A stretch of 64,000 nt of DNA from positions 1-64,000 of IMG/VR virus record IMGVR_UViG_3300033146_003076; one strand, written 5' to 3'. The notes beneath the pieces are model-generated. The model saw only the letters and a program-made list of their open reading frames with translations. It searched no databases and was not told the DNA's origin. Positions 51,097 through 58,573 of this stretch are shown here, piece by piece. Source of the stretch: a virus. Both the position numbers and the translations under genes were made by a program. Numbering within the stretch: the stretch's first letter is position 1; each line of letters starts with the position of its first letter.

Positions 51097-51516
51097 TCAT
51101 TCTATTTTTATTTTAGAAGGGAATGTCACAATAACATTTTCTTCTATATCTACTATATCTACTTCATTACTCTTAGCAAAACTTTCAAATACTTTTTTAT
51201 CTAACATTTCCTTTATACAAACTGGCATGTTTTCTTTAGCCCATGTAATTGCAGTTTTAGAATCGTATATCAATTTTTTCCTAACTTGAATACCAATTCC
51301 TCCATAATGTTTTTTATTTCCTGTTTGATAATATTCTTTTTTAACTTGTTCTTTTATTATATCTTTCCTTTCTTCTATTACTTTATTATGGTTACTTATT
51401 TCTTCAATTAATATCTTGTTTTCTTCATCAAATTGTTCTTGTTTTTGTTTTAATTTGTTTGTTAATTCTTCTTTCTGTTCTATCTTTTCTTTTAATTTTT
51501 TTATCTGTTCTTCCAT
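51097..51516 (-). CDS. Gp157/Gam-like coiled-coil protein
   Basis: 139 residues from the ATG at 51516 with GAGGT upstream. N-terminal 65 residues are coiled coil (EQKEELTNKLKQKQEQFDEE); the second half has HYGGIGIQVRKKLIYDSKTAITWAKENMP, VFESFAKS and TFPSKIKI, the layout of the siphovirus Gp157 / Mu Gam-like family that binds DNA ends or inhibits host nucleases. Family-level inference only. Confidence 0.55.
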   Translation of the reverse strand: MEEQIKKLKEKIEQKEELTNKLKQKQEQFDEENKILIEEISNHNKVIEERKDIIKEQVKKEYYQTGNKKHYGGIGIQVRKKLIYDSKTAITWAKENMPVCIKEMLDKKVFESFAKSNEVDIVDIEENVIVTFPSKIKIE

Positions 51517-51535
51517 TTTTAACCTCATTCTATAT

Positions 51536-51790
51536 TTAATCTGTTATTATTGCTAATTCTTCTCCAAGAATACTTCCAATAATTATACATTTTTTATTTT
51601 CTATTTCTCCAAAATCTTTTTTATATCTGTCCGCAGAAGCAAATATATTTACATTCTCTTTAAGCAATTTTATGATTTCAAACAGGTTTGTTTTATTATT
51701 TTCTATTATAAAACAATCTTTCTCTGAGTCATATCTTGCATTTTTTAACATTTCAATTATTTCATTTTTAGTAAATCTTTTCTCACTCAT
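51536..51790 (-). CDS. Small hypothetical protein
   Basis: 84 residues from the ATG at 51790 with GAGGT upstream; a longer open frame to 51874 is element sequence, not coding. Pattern EKRFTKNEIIEMLKNARYD, CFIIENNKTNLFEIIKLLKE; alpha/beta. Function unknown. Confidence 0.5.
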   Translation of the reverse strand: MSEKRFTKNEIIEMLKNARYDSEKDCFIIENNKTNLFEIIKLLKENVNIFASADRYKKDFGEIENKKCIIIGSILGEELAIITD

Positions 51791-51809
51791 TGTTGTTACC
51801 TCATTCAAT

Positions 51810-51842
51810 TTGGTGTTATCACTAACGATTAGTGCGTCCCCT
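51810..51842 (-). promoter_or_regulatory. Dispersed element copy 4 with diverged palindrome
   Basis: Minus strand AAAGGGGACGCACTAATC followed directly by GTTAGTGATAACACCA, a diverged member of the palindrome family, then GAGGT and the ATG at 51790. Same order of parts as the copies at 58.6, 59.4 and 60.6 kb. Confidence 0.6.
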
Positions 51843-51977
51843 TTACTTCTCATGTTCAGGGTATTTGTCTGCACTTCTAATATATCTTAACATTCTATCA
51901 TGTTTAGTTTCTAAGTTTAATTCTCCTAACATTCTTATTTCCCATTCTGGCAATTCACTTAATGGTGGTCTTTCCAT
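51843..51977 (-). CDS. Mini-protein, 44 residues
   Basis: ATG at 51977 behind GGAGGGGG, chosen over a longer frame. RPPLSELPEWEIRMLGELNL then basic helix and KYPEHEK at the end. Stop lies at the edge of element copy 4. Unknown. Confidence 0.5.
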   Translation of the reverse strand: MERPPLSELPEWEIRMLGELNLETKHDRMLRYIRSADKYPEHEK

Positions 51978-51978
51978 T

Positions 51979-52242
51979 TTAGTTTTCCCCCTCCATGGCC
52001 AAATTATATCTTTCACTAATATAATCATTTGGAACATCTTTTATTTTTAAGTTTTCAATGTATTGTTCTTCTGCGTCTTCATAATCATCTTTAACTAAAC
52101 CTTCATATAATTCATTTGGAAATTCATCTATATCATTTCTGTATGATTCTAATATATTTTCTTCATTAGATTCAATCCAACTATTATATTCATCTGCTTC
52201 ATCTCCTCTTCTTTCTGCTTCTTTAACCCACGCATCACTCAT
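51979..52242 (-). CDS. Acidic protein, unknown
   Basis: 87 residues, ATG at 52242. Very acidic with many Asp/Glu/Asn/Tyr and helices (WVKEAERRGDEADEYNSWIE). Could mimic DNA charge, as some phage anti-defence proteins do, but there is no direct evidence. Confidence 0.45.
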   Translation of the reverse strand: MSDAWVKEAERRGDEADEYNSWIESNEENILESYRNDIDEFPNELYEGLVKDDYEDAEEQYIENLKIKDVPNDYISERYNLAMEGEN

Positions 52243-52243
52243 T

Positions 52244-52453
52244 TTACAACCCTCTACTCTCTAATTTTTCATGTAATTCTATTGATTCTTCTTTTGTTAA
52301 TTCATCTGTATAACTTCTTACAATCTCTTTTAATCTTAAAACCACTTCATCTGGTTGTGTTGATTCATACAATCCAAACTCTGCTGTTGCCCATACTTCC
52401 TCTAATAGATCAACCATTGTCATTTTAAATTTATCTTGTTTTTCTTTTTCCAT
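52244..52453 (-). CDS. Small acidic helical protein
   Basis: 69 residues from the ATG at 52453 with GGTGA upstream. Helical, Glu-rich (KMTMVDLLEEVWATAEFGLY). Spaced 1 nt from its downstream neighbour. Unknown role. Confidence 0.5.
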   Translation of the reverse strand: MEKEKQDKFKMTMVDLLEEVWATAEFGLYESTQPDEVVLRLKEIVRSYTDELTKEESIELHEKLESRGL

Positions 52454-52460
52454 TTTATCT

Positions 52461-52898
52461 TCACCAACTGGAATGATATTCAAAATACCAGTCCTTATTT
52501 AATTTTAAACATTTATCAATAAACTTAATTGTTAGTTTTAGATTATCAAAATACCATTCATTATATTTAACACCACCATAAAAGAATCCTTCTTTTGTTG
52601 GTAATAAATCTTCTGCTCTTCCTTTTTCTTTTAATACTGTTTCACATAGATTCTTTAGCTCTTCTAATTCATCTCCCGATACTTCATAATTACCACAATC
52701 ATCTTTTCCATTCTGGCAATTTTCCACAAACCATAAATGAATTGCATTAGCTTTTCTCCAATACCCTGCTTCAAAAGATATTGTTTTTAATTTCATCCCT
52801 TTCATTTCTGGAAATAATTTGTTTACTTGTTTTGTTTCGCTTTCTTTTTTACCTGACCAAAAATATTGTTTCGCATATAAATACATATCTAATCCCAT
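52461..52898 (-). CDS. Conserved phage protein (MGLDMYL family)
   Basis: 145 residues from the ATG at 52898 with GGAGGG upstream. Starts MGLDMYLYAKQYFWSG and contains FEAGYWRKANAIHLWFVENC and NGKDDCGNYEVS, a pattern seen in many tailed phages of bacteria and archaea. Function unknown; conserved Trp/His/Cys could mark an enzyme. Confidence 0.65.
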   Translation of the reverse strand: MGLDMYLYAKQYFWSGKKESETKQVNKLFPEMKGMKLKTISFEAGYWRKANAIHLWFVENCQNGKDDCGNYEVSGDELEELKNLCETVLKEKGRAEDLLPTKEGFFYGGVKYNEWYFDNLKLTIKFIDKCLKLNKDWYFEYHSSW

Positions 52899-52899
52899 T

Positions 52900-53442
52900 T
52901 TAATCCCTCCGTATTGATTTTGGATAATCAATACATTCTAATTGATTGAATGTTTTCATCCCATCTTCAAATTCTTTCATTTGTTTTTTATTATACCCTT
53001 TCTTGTCTGAGTACCATTCTTTTGTTGTAAGGTATTGTTTTGCATTATGTTTAATAAATTCTCCATTATCATTTCTTGTAATAAAACAATATTGAATATT
53101 ATTTTTTTCATCAAACTTCAAATACAAAAACCCATCATTATTATCTAATGTCTTTAGGAATGTTTCAAATCTTCCTATTCTTTTTTTATCTAAGATATAT
53201 TCATTATCTCTGTTTTCAGTTACTGCATCATAATAATCACAAAAAGAATTCATATCATTAAACTTTCCGTAACAACTCCCATAAAGATATTCTTTGAACT
53301 CATAAAATTTATGTTTTTGTTTCATGTATCCTCTTATTGCTGTTCCTATTCTTCTTATCGCATACATACCATATAACCATTGGAAATGTATTACCTTTAA
53401 GTCTCCTCTACGATTTAAGATTATTTGAAATCTTTGTCCCAT
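52900..53442 (-). CDS. Conserved phage protein (MGQRFQI family)
   Basis: 180 residues, ATG at 53442. Begins MGQRFQIILNRRGDLKVIHFQWLYG and is rich in Tyr, Lys, Asp. Similar MGQRxQ..-HxQWLYG proteins occur next to the MGLDMYL and MGTRG families in phages; all three occur together here. Unknown function. Confidence 0.6.
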   Translation of the reverse strand: MGQRFQIILNRRGDLKVIHFQWLYGMYAIRRIGTAIRGYMKQKHKFYEFKEYLYGSCYGKFNDMNSFCDYYDAVTENRDNEYILDKKRIGRFETFLKTLDNNDGFLYLKFDEKNNIQYCFITRNDNGEFIKHNAKQYLTTKEWYSDKKGYNKKQMKEFEDGMKTFNQLECIDYPKSIRRD

Positions 53443-53443
53443 T

Positions 53444-53611
53444 TTAATTTGCCTCCAATTTATAATTCTTAATTTGTTTTGTTGCTTTTAATGCAGCATT
53501 ATTTAATATCTCTCTTAGGTCTGAAGTTGATATAGTAAATGTTTCCCCTTTACTATTCTTCAAGTATATTGTGTTATGACTTATCCATAACATTTTGAAA
53601 TCTTTTTCCAT
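53444..53611 (-). CDS. Mini-protein, 55 residues
   Basis: ATG at 53611, TAA at 53444-53446, fitted between neighbours with 1-2 nt gaps. LWISHNTIYLKNSKGETFTISTSDLREI then helix; beta-hairpin plus helix. Its stop is followed at once by the GGAGGCAAATTAAA site of the next gene. Unknown role. Confidence 0.5.
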   Translation of the reverse strand: MEKDFKMLWISHNTIYLKNSKGETFTISTSDLREILNNAALKATKQIKNYKLEAN

Positions 53612-53613
53612 TT

Positions 53614-54135
53614 TTATTCCTCCTTCACATTATCTTTTTCATATTTCTTATTAGATGGTAATTTGTTTAATTTATATTCTGATAATAAATTTTCTCCATC
53701 ATAATTACAATATGATTCAAATTTCATTTTGTCTAAATCAATAACATAATAATATTCACAGAACAATGTGTCTTTAATAAATTCAGATGAATCAACCATT
53801 ATTCCAATATCTCCATTCATATATTCTGTGATTTCTCCTTGCAGGTTTCTTAATAATTGATAATACGTATTAATCTTTATGTTATCCATGCTACCTCCAA
53901 CAGCAGTGTTTGCATATTTAGAATATTTTTTTATATGTTCTTTTGTTGGTTTAGATTCTTCATCTTTAATCAACTCAATATTATTTATGTTTTCTTTTAC
54001 ATCTTTCCAATCAATCATTTTTCTTAATTCTTCAAGAATATTTATTCCTAATCCTTCCGGATATGAATCGTAATGATTATACATACCAAAAAACTTTTCA
54101 TTAACTTTAAAACATACGCATCCTCTTGTTCCCAT
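53614..54135 (-). CDS. Conserved phage protein (MGTRG family)
   Basis: 173 residues, ATG at 54135 with GGAGGT upstream. MGTRGCVCFKVNEKFFGMYNHYDSYPEGLG matches a phage family recognised by MGTRG...YNHYDSYPxGLG. The family is widespread but uncharacterised; the HxD-type Tyr/His motif hints at enzymatic or nucleotide-binding roles. Confidence 0.65.
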   Translation of the reverse strand: MGTRGCVCFKVNEKFFGMYNHYDSYPEGLGINILEELRKMIDWKDVKENINNIELIKDEESKPTKEHIKKYSKYANTAVGGSMDNIKINTYYQLLRNLQGEITEYMNGDIGIMVDSSEFIKDTLFCEYYYVIDLDKMKFESYCNYDGENLLSEYKLNKLPSNKKYEKDNVKEE

Positions 54136-54183
54136 TATAATCTACCTCCATAGATTTATTTTAATTAATTTGCAGGGTTACAC

Positions 54184-54228
54184 AGAAATTAGACTGTCCT
54201 CTTTCTTTACTTTGTGTTGACTCTAACT
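54184..54228 (-). promoter_or_regulatory. Dispersed element copy 5 with half operator
   Basis: Minus strand AAAGAGGACAGTCTAATTTC (54188-54207); upstream of it, AGAGTCAACACAAA is a half-site of the palindrome family. The element is one of the more diverged (GAGG for GGGG). It lies between the mini-gene at 54229 and the MGTRG gene. Confidence 0.5.
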
Positions 54229-54333
54229 TTACTTTTCCCAACTAAATTTGTCTCTTACTTCTAAGACTTCTATTCTTTCTCTTTTACAATCCCATTCCAT
54301 CCCAGTCATTAAACATAATTTATTAATATCCAT
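54229..54333 (-). CDS. Possible mini-protein, 34 residues
   Basis: ATG at 54333, TAA at 54229-54231. DINKLCLMTGMEWDCKRERI with two Cys, then a charged helix. The ribosome binding site is weak (GAGTGG, 9 nt away) and there is no other ATG in frame, so it may not be translated. Confidence 0.35.
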   Translation of the reverse strand: MDINKLCLMTGMEWDCKRERIEVLEVRDKFSWEK

Positions 54334-54368
54334 TATGTTCCACTCAACTGTGTTTATTACATACTTAG

Positions 54369-54599
54369 TCATTTTTTCTTTTTCTTTTCTTTTGTTGAAG
54401 GGTCTTGTTTATTTATTATCTCGTTAAGTATATCTTCATCTATAATGTATAGTTCTCTTTCTGTCCTACCCATTATTCCTTTCAATCTTATTCTGTTTAC
54501 TTCTCCTGTTTTCTTACTCTTTATTATTTTGTTTACAAACTCTTTACCTTTTGTTGTTAATTTTCTTTCTTTGGTGTATCCCAATTTTTCTAGTGTCAT
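54369..54599 (-). CDS. Small basic protein, unknown
   Basis: 76 residues, ATG at 54599 overlapping the upstream stop by 4 nt (ATGA). Lys/Arg-rich, with RERELYIIDEDILNEI, and a Lys tail (KEKKKKK). Possible DNA-binding. Confidence 0.5.
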   Translation of the reverse strand: MTLEKLGYTKERKLTTKGKEFVNKIIKSKKTGEVNRIRLKGIMGRTERELYIIDEDILNEIINKQDPSTKEKKKKK

Positions 54600-54763
54600 T
54601 CTTCTTCTACCTCTCCTATTAATCCTACTGTCATGTGTTTACAATCTTTATGTCCAAACTCTCCAAAAAATAAACTGTTTGCTAGGTTAATATTCATTTC
54701 ATCTAATGATGTTCTGTCTATTTCTTCTCCATTTTCAAATAATCCATATATGTATGCCTTCAT
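54596..54763 (-). CDS. Mini-protein, 55 residues
   Basis: ATG at 54763, TGA at 54596-54598 (ATGA overlap with the next). MKAYIYGLFENGEEIDRTSL then FFGEFGHKDCKHMTVGLIGEV; alpha/beta. Coupled to the next gene. Unknown. Confidence 0.5.
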   Translation of the reverse strand: MKAYIYGLFENGEEIDRTSLDEMNINLANSLFFGEFGHKDCKHMTVGLIGEVEEE

Positions 54764-54796
54764 TTTATCCTCTTATTATTTTGTCGTTTGTGTCGT

Positions 54797-55216
54797 TTAA
54801 TTTCTTTTTTTAAGATAATTAATAATTAAATCAAATTGTTTTGTACTTAGTATTGTATTACCCCATGTAGATTTGTATCTTCTAAATACTGTGTGTTTAC
54901 TTTCTTTTCTTAATGAGGGTATTGAATATGTTTTAATCCATCTTAATTCTGTTTCAGAAACAATCTTTAATATTTTATCTTCATAACTTTCTAATTTTAT
55001 TTTATCTAATTTTTCATTTATTATTTCTATTTGTTTTTCGTATTCTTTTTTTCTTTTAATTAATGCAGATCTATTATTGTGTGCATAATATAATTCTTCA
55101 ATGAATTCTGAAACATTATACACTTCTGGATCTTCTTTAATTTCTTTTATAAAAAATTCATTAAATCTTTCGTTTAATCTATCTTTCATTTTTATTTTTT
55201 TATCTTTCATTTTCAT
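54797..55216 (-). CDS. Basic coiled-coil protein next to origin region
   Basis: 139 residues, ATG at 55216 with AGGT upstream. N-terminal run of Lys/Met then acidic/basic coiled coil (about 50-80) and a C-terminal basic domain (WIKTYSIPSLRKESKHTVFRRYKS). It is the first gene downstream of the candidate origin; by position it could be an origin-binding protein, but no motif shows this. Confidence 0.5.
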   Translation of the reverse strand: MKMKDKKIKMKDRLNERFNEFFIKEIKEDPEVYNVSEFIEELYYAHNNRSALIKRKKEYEKQIEIINEKLDKIKLESYEDKILKIVSETELRWIKTYSIPSLRKESKHTVFRRYKSTWGNTILSTKQFDLIINYLKKRN

Positions 55217-55627
55217 TTTTTTTATTACCTATATCTATTTATATCTTCTCTTTTTCTTTGGCGTCAACTTGGCCCTTTTACGCACACTTCAGAAATAATG
55301 GTTTTTGAAACCTTTTACAAAAGGGTCAACTTGGCCCTTTTACGCACACTTGTTTGCTCTTTTTTCTTTAATCTCTAACTCAACTCTTCTTTTTTTGTTA
55401 TTACTAAGAAAAGACTACACTTATAAATATAGGGTATATATATATATATATAAATATATTAATATAGTTATATATATACTGTGTTGTGCGTAATGGCACC
55501 ACTTTGGCCCTTTTGTAAAAGTATAGGTAAACAGTTTTTTCCAAAGTGTGCGTAATTACCCTTTTTTAGTGCCAAAGAATTAAAGGTCTTTTTAGAACTT
55601 TTTTTGTAAAGTTTGTGTTAACATTAA
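55217..55627. other. Gene-free repeat region, candidate replication origin
   Basis: 411 nt without a gene. Two identical 27-nt direct repeats (55263-55289, 55325-55351) contain TTACGCACACTT; opposite-orientation copies (AAGTGTGCGTAA at 55544-55555, TGTGCGTAA at 55485-55493) lie to the right. CTTTTACAAAAGGG at 55312-55325 pairs with CCCTTTTGTAAAAG at 55508-55521. Between them is an alternating TA tract, about 55434-55477, as an easily melted core. Symmetric binding repeats around an A+T core is the design of archaeal origins. No gene flips strand here, so the role is inferred from structure only. Confidence 0.6.
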
Positions 55628-55628
55628 C
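55611..55628 (-). promoter_or_regulatory. Operator-like palindrome next to origin region
   Basis: GTTTGTGTTAACATTAAC, a member of the palindrome family, directly downstream of the mini-gene at 55628 and just right of the origin-like repeats. It may coordinate transcription with replication. Confidence 0.5.
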
Positions 55629-55786
55629 TAATCTTGATCATAAAGAATTTGTATTAAATCATATTTAATTTCTTCTAGTTTTCCAATTAATTCAAATGTT
55701 TCTTTTTTAGATAAGTTATGTATTCCATTTGTTCTATGTTCACATTTCCCAAACTCATAATATATTTTTATTAATTCATCTTCCAT
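55628..55786 (-). CDS. Mini-protein, 52 residues
   Basis: ATG at 55786 with GGAGGT upstream (strong), TAG at 55628-55630. EDELIKIYYEFGKCEHRTNG and a helical end. The single Cys-x-His near residue 15 is not enough for a zinc site. Unknown. Confidence 0.5.
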   Translation of the reverse strand: MEDELIKIYYEFGKCEHRTNGIHNLSKKETFELIGKLEEIKYDLIQILYDQD

Positions 55787-55800
55787 TTTATTTTACCTCC

Positions 55801-56013
55801 TTAAAAGAATATCATCTCATCATAATCTATTATTTTAATAAACCATTCAAAATTATTTAATATATTAATAAAGCCATCTATGTTATGTGCTTCATTCTTT
55901 TGGTATAACTTTAATAGGTTTTTAAATTCTTTAATACTTTCTTCTTTAATAATGATGATTGGGTATTCACTTGCTTCATTATCATATAATTTAATTGTTC
56001 TTATTTTTTCCAT
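55801..56013 (-). CDS. Small hypothetical protein
   Basis: 70 residues, ATG at 56013. Beta-helix pattern (KIRTIKLYDNEASEYPIIII, then NLLKLYQKNEAHNIDG). Overlaps the upstream gene by 23 nt. Unknown. Confidence 0.45.
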   Translation of the reverse strand: MEKIRTIKLYDNEASEYPIIIIKEESIKEFKNLLKLYQKNEAHNIDGFINILNNFEWFIKIIDYDEMIFF

Positions 56014-56113
56014 TTTCTTTTCCTCTTAACTTTTCAATTAATCTTAAGACATCTTCATCTTTTGTTCTTTGGTATAACCTATTTAATATTTCTAATTCTT
56101 CTTCATTCATCAT
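55991..56113 (-). CDS. Mini-protein, 40 residues
   Basis: ATG at 56113 with GGAGAG upstream, TAA at 55991-55993. Overlaps both neighbours. Helical (EELEILNRLYQRTKDEDVLRL). Unknown role. Confidence 0.45.
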   Translation of the reverse strand: MMNEEELEILNRLYQRTKDEDVLRLIEKLRGKENGKNKNN

Positions 56114-56237
56114 CGTCTCTCCAATCTAAAACAATAATGTGTGGACAACCTTCACAAGTATATTTATCATAAACATAATTATCATATTTTGTTTTTCCAG
56201 CGTATTCTAATGGTTTTATACAATTTGGACATATCAT
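56103..56237 (-). CDS. Mini zinc-ribbon protein, 44 residues
   Basis: ATG at 56237 with GAGGTG upstream, TGA at 56103-56105. CPNC near the start and CEGC near 28 form a zinc ribbon; ends in DDDE. Similar small ribbons recur across this block. Confidence 0.6.
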   Translation of the reverse strand: MICPNCIKPLEYAGKTKYDNYVYDKYTCEGCPHIIVLDWRDDDE

Positions 56238-56238
56238 T

Positions 56239-56694
56239 TTATTGCACCTCTTTTCTTAATTCTTTAATATCAATTTCTATATTATCAAATAAGAAAACAA
56301 CAAAATCATTATTTGTAAGTTTAATAATTTCTTCTTCTGTTGCTTCTTTTAATTTCTCTTTTAATAAATCTAAATCAGTATCCTTATAATTATAACTTGT
56401 ATAACTATAATTCTCACAAGTATGAAATCCTCCCTGTACATCATTACGAATATCAAATTTTAATATTTTATTAATTTCATTTCTGGCCATTTGTAATATA
56501 TGATCATAAATAATATAACAAATATCTAAATCTTTAAATGGTGCTTCTGTTTTTTTTGCCCATTCTTCACATAAATCATAAAATTTTGAAACAGTTATAT
56601 TTACTTCTCTTGCTACTCTTATTGCCTCATAGATATTGCTACTACCAAAAGGACAACAATAATGTTTAAATTCATTAATACTATCTAATCCCAT
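56239..56694 (-). CDS. Hypothetical protein, unknown
   Basis: 151 residues, ATG at 56694. HYCCPFGSSNIYEAIRVARE, then FYDLCEEWAKKTEAPFKDLD and a helical acidic C-terminus. The Cys-Cys-Pro near the start could bind a metal. Function unknown; lies 1 nt after the preceding mini-gene. Confidence 0.5.
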   Translation of the reverse strand: MGLDSINEFKHYCCPFGSSNIYEAIRVAREVNITVSKFYDLCEEWAKKTEAPFKDLDICYIIYDHILQMARNEINKILKFDIRNDVQGGFHTCENYSYTSYNYKDTDLDLLKEKLKEATEEEIIKLTNNDFVVFLFDNIEIDIKELRKEVQ

Positions 56695-56695
56695 T

Positions 56696-56815
56696 TTATT
56701 GCCCCCTCCCTTCGTAAACTTCTTTTAAAAACTCATCATATTTTATCCAAAATTTACATTCTTTTTTAACAGAACATAAATTACAATCTTCTTTTTCTAA
56801 ATATTCACATTTCAT
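56696..56815 (-). CDS. Mini Cys-rich protein, 39 residues
   Basis: ATG at 56815 behind GGAGGA, TAA at 56696-56698. CEYLEKEDCNLCSVKKEC has four Cys in about 18 residues, a tight zinc or Fe-S cluster pattern. First gene after element copy 6. Confidence 0.55.
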   Translation of the reverse strand: MKCEYLEKEDCNLCSVKKECKFWIKYDEFLKEVYEGRGQ

Positions 56816-56835
56816 CTTTTCCTCCTTAACTCTCT

Positions 56836-56862
56836 CAAGCAGTGATTAGTGCGACCCCCTTT
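56836..56862 (-). promoter_or_regulatory. Dispersed element copy 6
   Basis: Minus strand AAAGGGGGTCGCACTAATCA, upstream of the Cys-rich mini-gene and 15 nt downstream of the previous gene's stop. No palindrome follows; instead CTGCTTGAGAGAG leads to GGAGGA. Confidence 0.55.
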
Positions 56863-56877
56863 GTATTAAAGGGATTG

Positions 56878-57207
56878 TTAATATTCTCCACTTAACATAA
56901 ATACATTATCAGTAAAGAAACATTTAACATTTCTTTTTGCGTCTGTCCATTTGTATTCCTGTTTGTATAATTCTTTTGTATCTCCATCTGTTATGATCAT
57001 CATTGCCATTTCTTCTTCTACTTCTAGTTTAACTGTACAGAATGGTTCTTTTATTTTATTTTTTAGTATTACAAGAGCGTCTGTTACAAACCATGAGTAA
57101 CCATTCTCCATTAGGTATTTAATTCCATCTGTGCATTTAGCGTTTAATATATCATAGTATTTTTCTGTTCCGTTGAATATGTGTAATTCTTTTAGTTCTT
57201 TATCCAT
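56878..57207 (-). CDS. Hypothetical protein, unknown
   Basis: 109 residues, ATG at 57207. KELHIFNGTEKYYDILNAKC, GYSWFVTDALVILKNKIKEP and MAMMIITDGDTKELYKQEYK; a compact alpha/beta protein resembling small phage proteins of unknown function. Spaced 1 nt from the next gene. Confidence 0.5.
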   Translation of the reverse strand: MDKELKELHIFNGTEKYYDILNAKCTDGIKYLMENGYSWFVTDALVILKNKIKEPFCTVKLEVEEEMAMMIITDGDTKELYKQEYKWTDAKRNVKCFFTDNVFMLSGEY

Positions 57208-57208
57208 T

Positions 57209-57400
57209 TTACAATCCCCACTGTGTTAGTTGATTACTAACTTGTATTTTTTCTTCATCATTAATGCTATCAAAATACTGCATTAACAATTTATATCCTG
57301 CTTCGTAGTTACCGCTGCATTGATTTCTATTATTTAATTCTCTTGTTATAACTTTAATCTTATGTTTCAAGAACTCTGTTGATATTTCTTTTACATCCAT
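57209..57400 (-). CDS. Small helical protein
   Basis: 63 residues, ATG at 57400 behind GAGGT. Helical, with CSGNYEAGYKLLMQYFDSIN in the middle. Unknown. Confidence 0.5.
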   Translation of the reverse strand: MDVKEISTEFLKHKIKVITRELNNRNQCSGNYEAGYKLLMQYFDSINDEEKIQVSNQLTQWGL

Positions 57401-57413
57401 TTTATTTTACCTC

Positions 57414-57584
57414 TTATTTATCATTCTTTATAACTTCTAAATAAGTTTCAATATTTTGAATAACATCATAATAACATGCGTCTATTAACATATTACTATC
57501 TTCTGGTATCTTTATATTTCTATTTTTCAAAAATACCATTAGTAAAATATTTAATTTTTCTTCTTCTTCCTCATTCATTTCCAT
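57414..57584 (-). CDS. Mini-protein, 56 residues
   Basis: ATG at 57584 with GAGGT upstream, TAA at 57414-57416. Acidic N-terminus (EMNEEEEEKLNILLMV), then DACYYDVIQNIETYLEVI. Ends right before the next ribosome binding site. Unknown. Confidence 0.5.
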   Translation of the reverse strand: MEMNEEEEEKLNILLMVFLKNRNIKIPEDSNMLIDACYYDVIQNIETYLEVIKNDK

Positions 57585-57596
57585 TTTATTTTACCT

Positions 57597-57971
57597 CTAA
57601 CATTCTGCTTCGAATCTACATTCTCCTTGTGCTTCTACACATTCTAATATTTTCTTACCTAATCCTTCTCTCGCATACCATGTTAATAATTCTTTAACTT
57701 TACTTTCATTTACTTTAAAATATTCAGCCAACTTTTCATAAGTATAACCACATTTTCCTTTAAAATAATTATCTAATTTACTTTTGAACCCTTTTAGATT
57801 TTCTTTACATTCCTTTAATCCTTTCCTAATATCTTTTAAGTTGTCTTCATCAAAATAATATTCTATGTATGCTGGTTCAAATCCTTTTGATCCAAAAAAC
57901 TCAGCATCATCACTGGATTGTATTCCAAATCAGAACTTTCCTTCTATGTCTCCTGAAAAATATCTTCCCAT
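57597..57971 (-). pseudogene. Conserved phage protein interrupted by in-frame TGA
   Basis: ATG at 57971 with GAGGT upstream, stop TAG at 57597-57599, 124 sense codons. Codon 14 (57930-57932) is TGA: MGRYFSGDIEGKF-stop-FGIQSSDDAEFF. Phage proteins of this type read GKFWF.VQSSDDA, so TGA replaces a tryptophan TGG by one base. The 110 codons after it are open, with conserved-looking YIEYYFDEDNL and Cys/Glu-rich end. No Met follows the stop, so without read-through the protein is lost. Recent nonsense mutation or read error is likeliest; recoding is possible. Confidence 0.75.
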
Positions 57972-57972
57972 T

Positions 57973-58272
57973 TTAATTACCTCTAAATTGTTTTATTATT
58001 TTATTTATTGCATACCTTTGTGAATCTATGATCCTTGTGCTTAAAGGGTCTGTAAAATCAAGATAACAATTCCTTTTCTTAATATACATCATTTGGTTAT
58101 AGTCTTTGTTAAATCCCCCTGGTGCGTTTAAGTATCCATCCATATCTATGTTAATTGTTTCTATTGTCTTTCTTCCATGTCTGTTTGTTATTAGTATTTG
58201 TTTTGTTTCTGTGTTTAATTCTGCTGTTTGGTTGTTATCTCTTACAGATTTGTTTGTTTCTTTAATCATCAT
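57973..58272 (-). CDS. Small hypothetical protein
   Basis: 99 residues, ATG at 58272 with GAGGTG upstream. TKQILITNRHGRKTIETINI, GGFNKDYNQMMYIKKRNCYL, and DFTDPLSTRIIDSQRYAINK. Beta-rich start, helical end. Unknown role; ends 1 nt from the interrupted gene. Confidence 0.5.
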   Translation of the reverse strand: MMIKETNKSVRDNNQTAELNTETKQILITNRHGRKTIETINIDMDGYLNAPGGFNKDYNQMMYIKKRNCYLDFTDPLSTRIIDSQRYAINKIIKQFRGN

Positions 58273-58273
58273 T

Positions 58274-58555
58274 TTAATTCACCTCAAAATTAAACTCTGT
58301 AATTAAGATCATGTTTCTTCTATCGTATAAAAAATATAAATCTAAATCTATAAGAAAATTTCCTTCATTTTTTATTTCCACTACAATTTCATAATCGCTG
58401 GGGAAATAATCATCCTCTGCATAACTTTTAAAACTTAAATCTATTTTTGCTTCTGAAAAAAGTTCTTTTAGTTTTCTTTTAATATCTTTTAAATCATTAA
58501 ATCTCATTCCTTCCATCATTGAAAAAAATATATCCATGTTGTTTATGTGCATCAT
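58274..58555 (-). CDS. Small hypothetical protein behind element copy 7
   Basis: 93 residues, ATG at 58555 with AAAGGAGG upstream. Helical N-terminus (FNDLKDIKRKLKELFSEAKI), then beta (IVVEIKNEGNFLIDLDLYFLYD). First gene after a full element plus palindrome, so probably under that control. Function unknown. Confidence 0.5.
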   Translation of the reverse strand: MMHINNMDIFFSMMEGMRFNDLKDIKRKLKELFSEAKIDLSFKSYAEDDYFPSDYEIVVEIKNEGNFLIDLDLYFLYDRRNMILITEFNFEVN

Positions 58556-58573
58556 TTTCTTTTCCTCCTTTGA

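Noticed and set aside
54229-54374. 47-residue gene starting at 54374
   Set aside because: The frame from that ATG meets TAA after five codons; only a shorter frame from 54333 remains.
57597-57971. Genome-wide TGA=Trp code
   Set aside because: TGA clearly ends other genes with tight downstream gene starts, so only this single TGA is odd.
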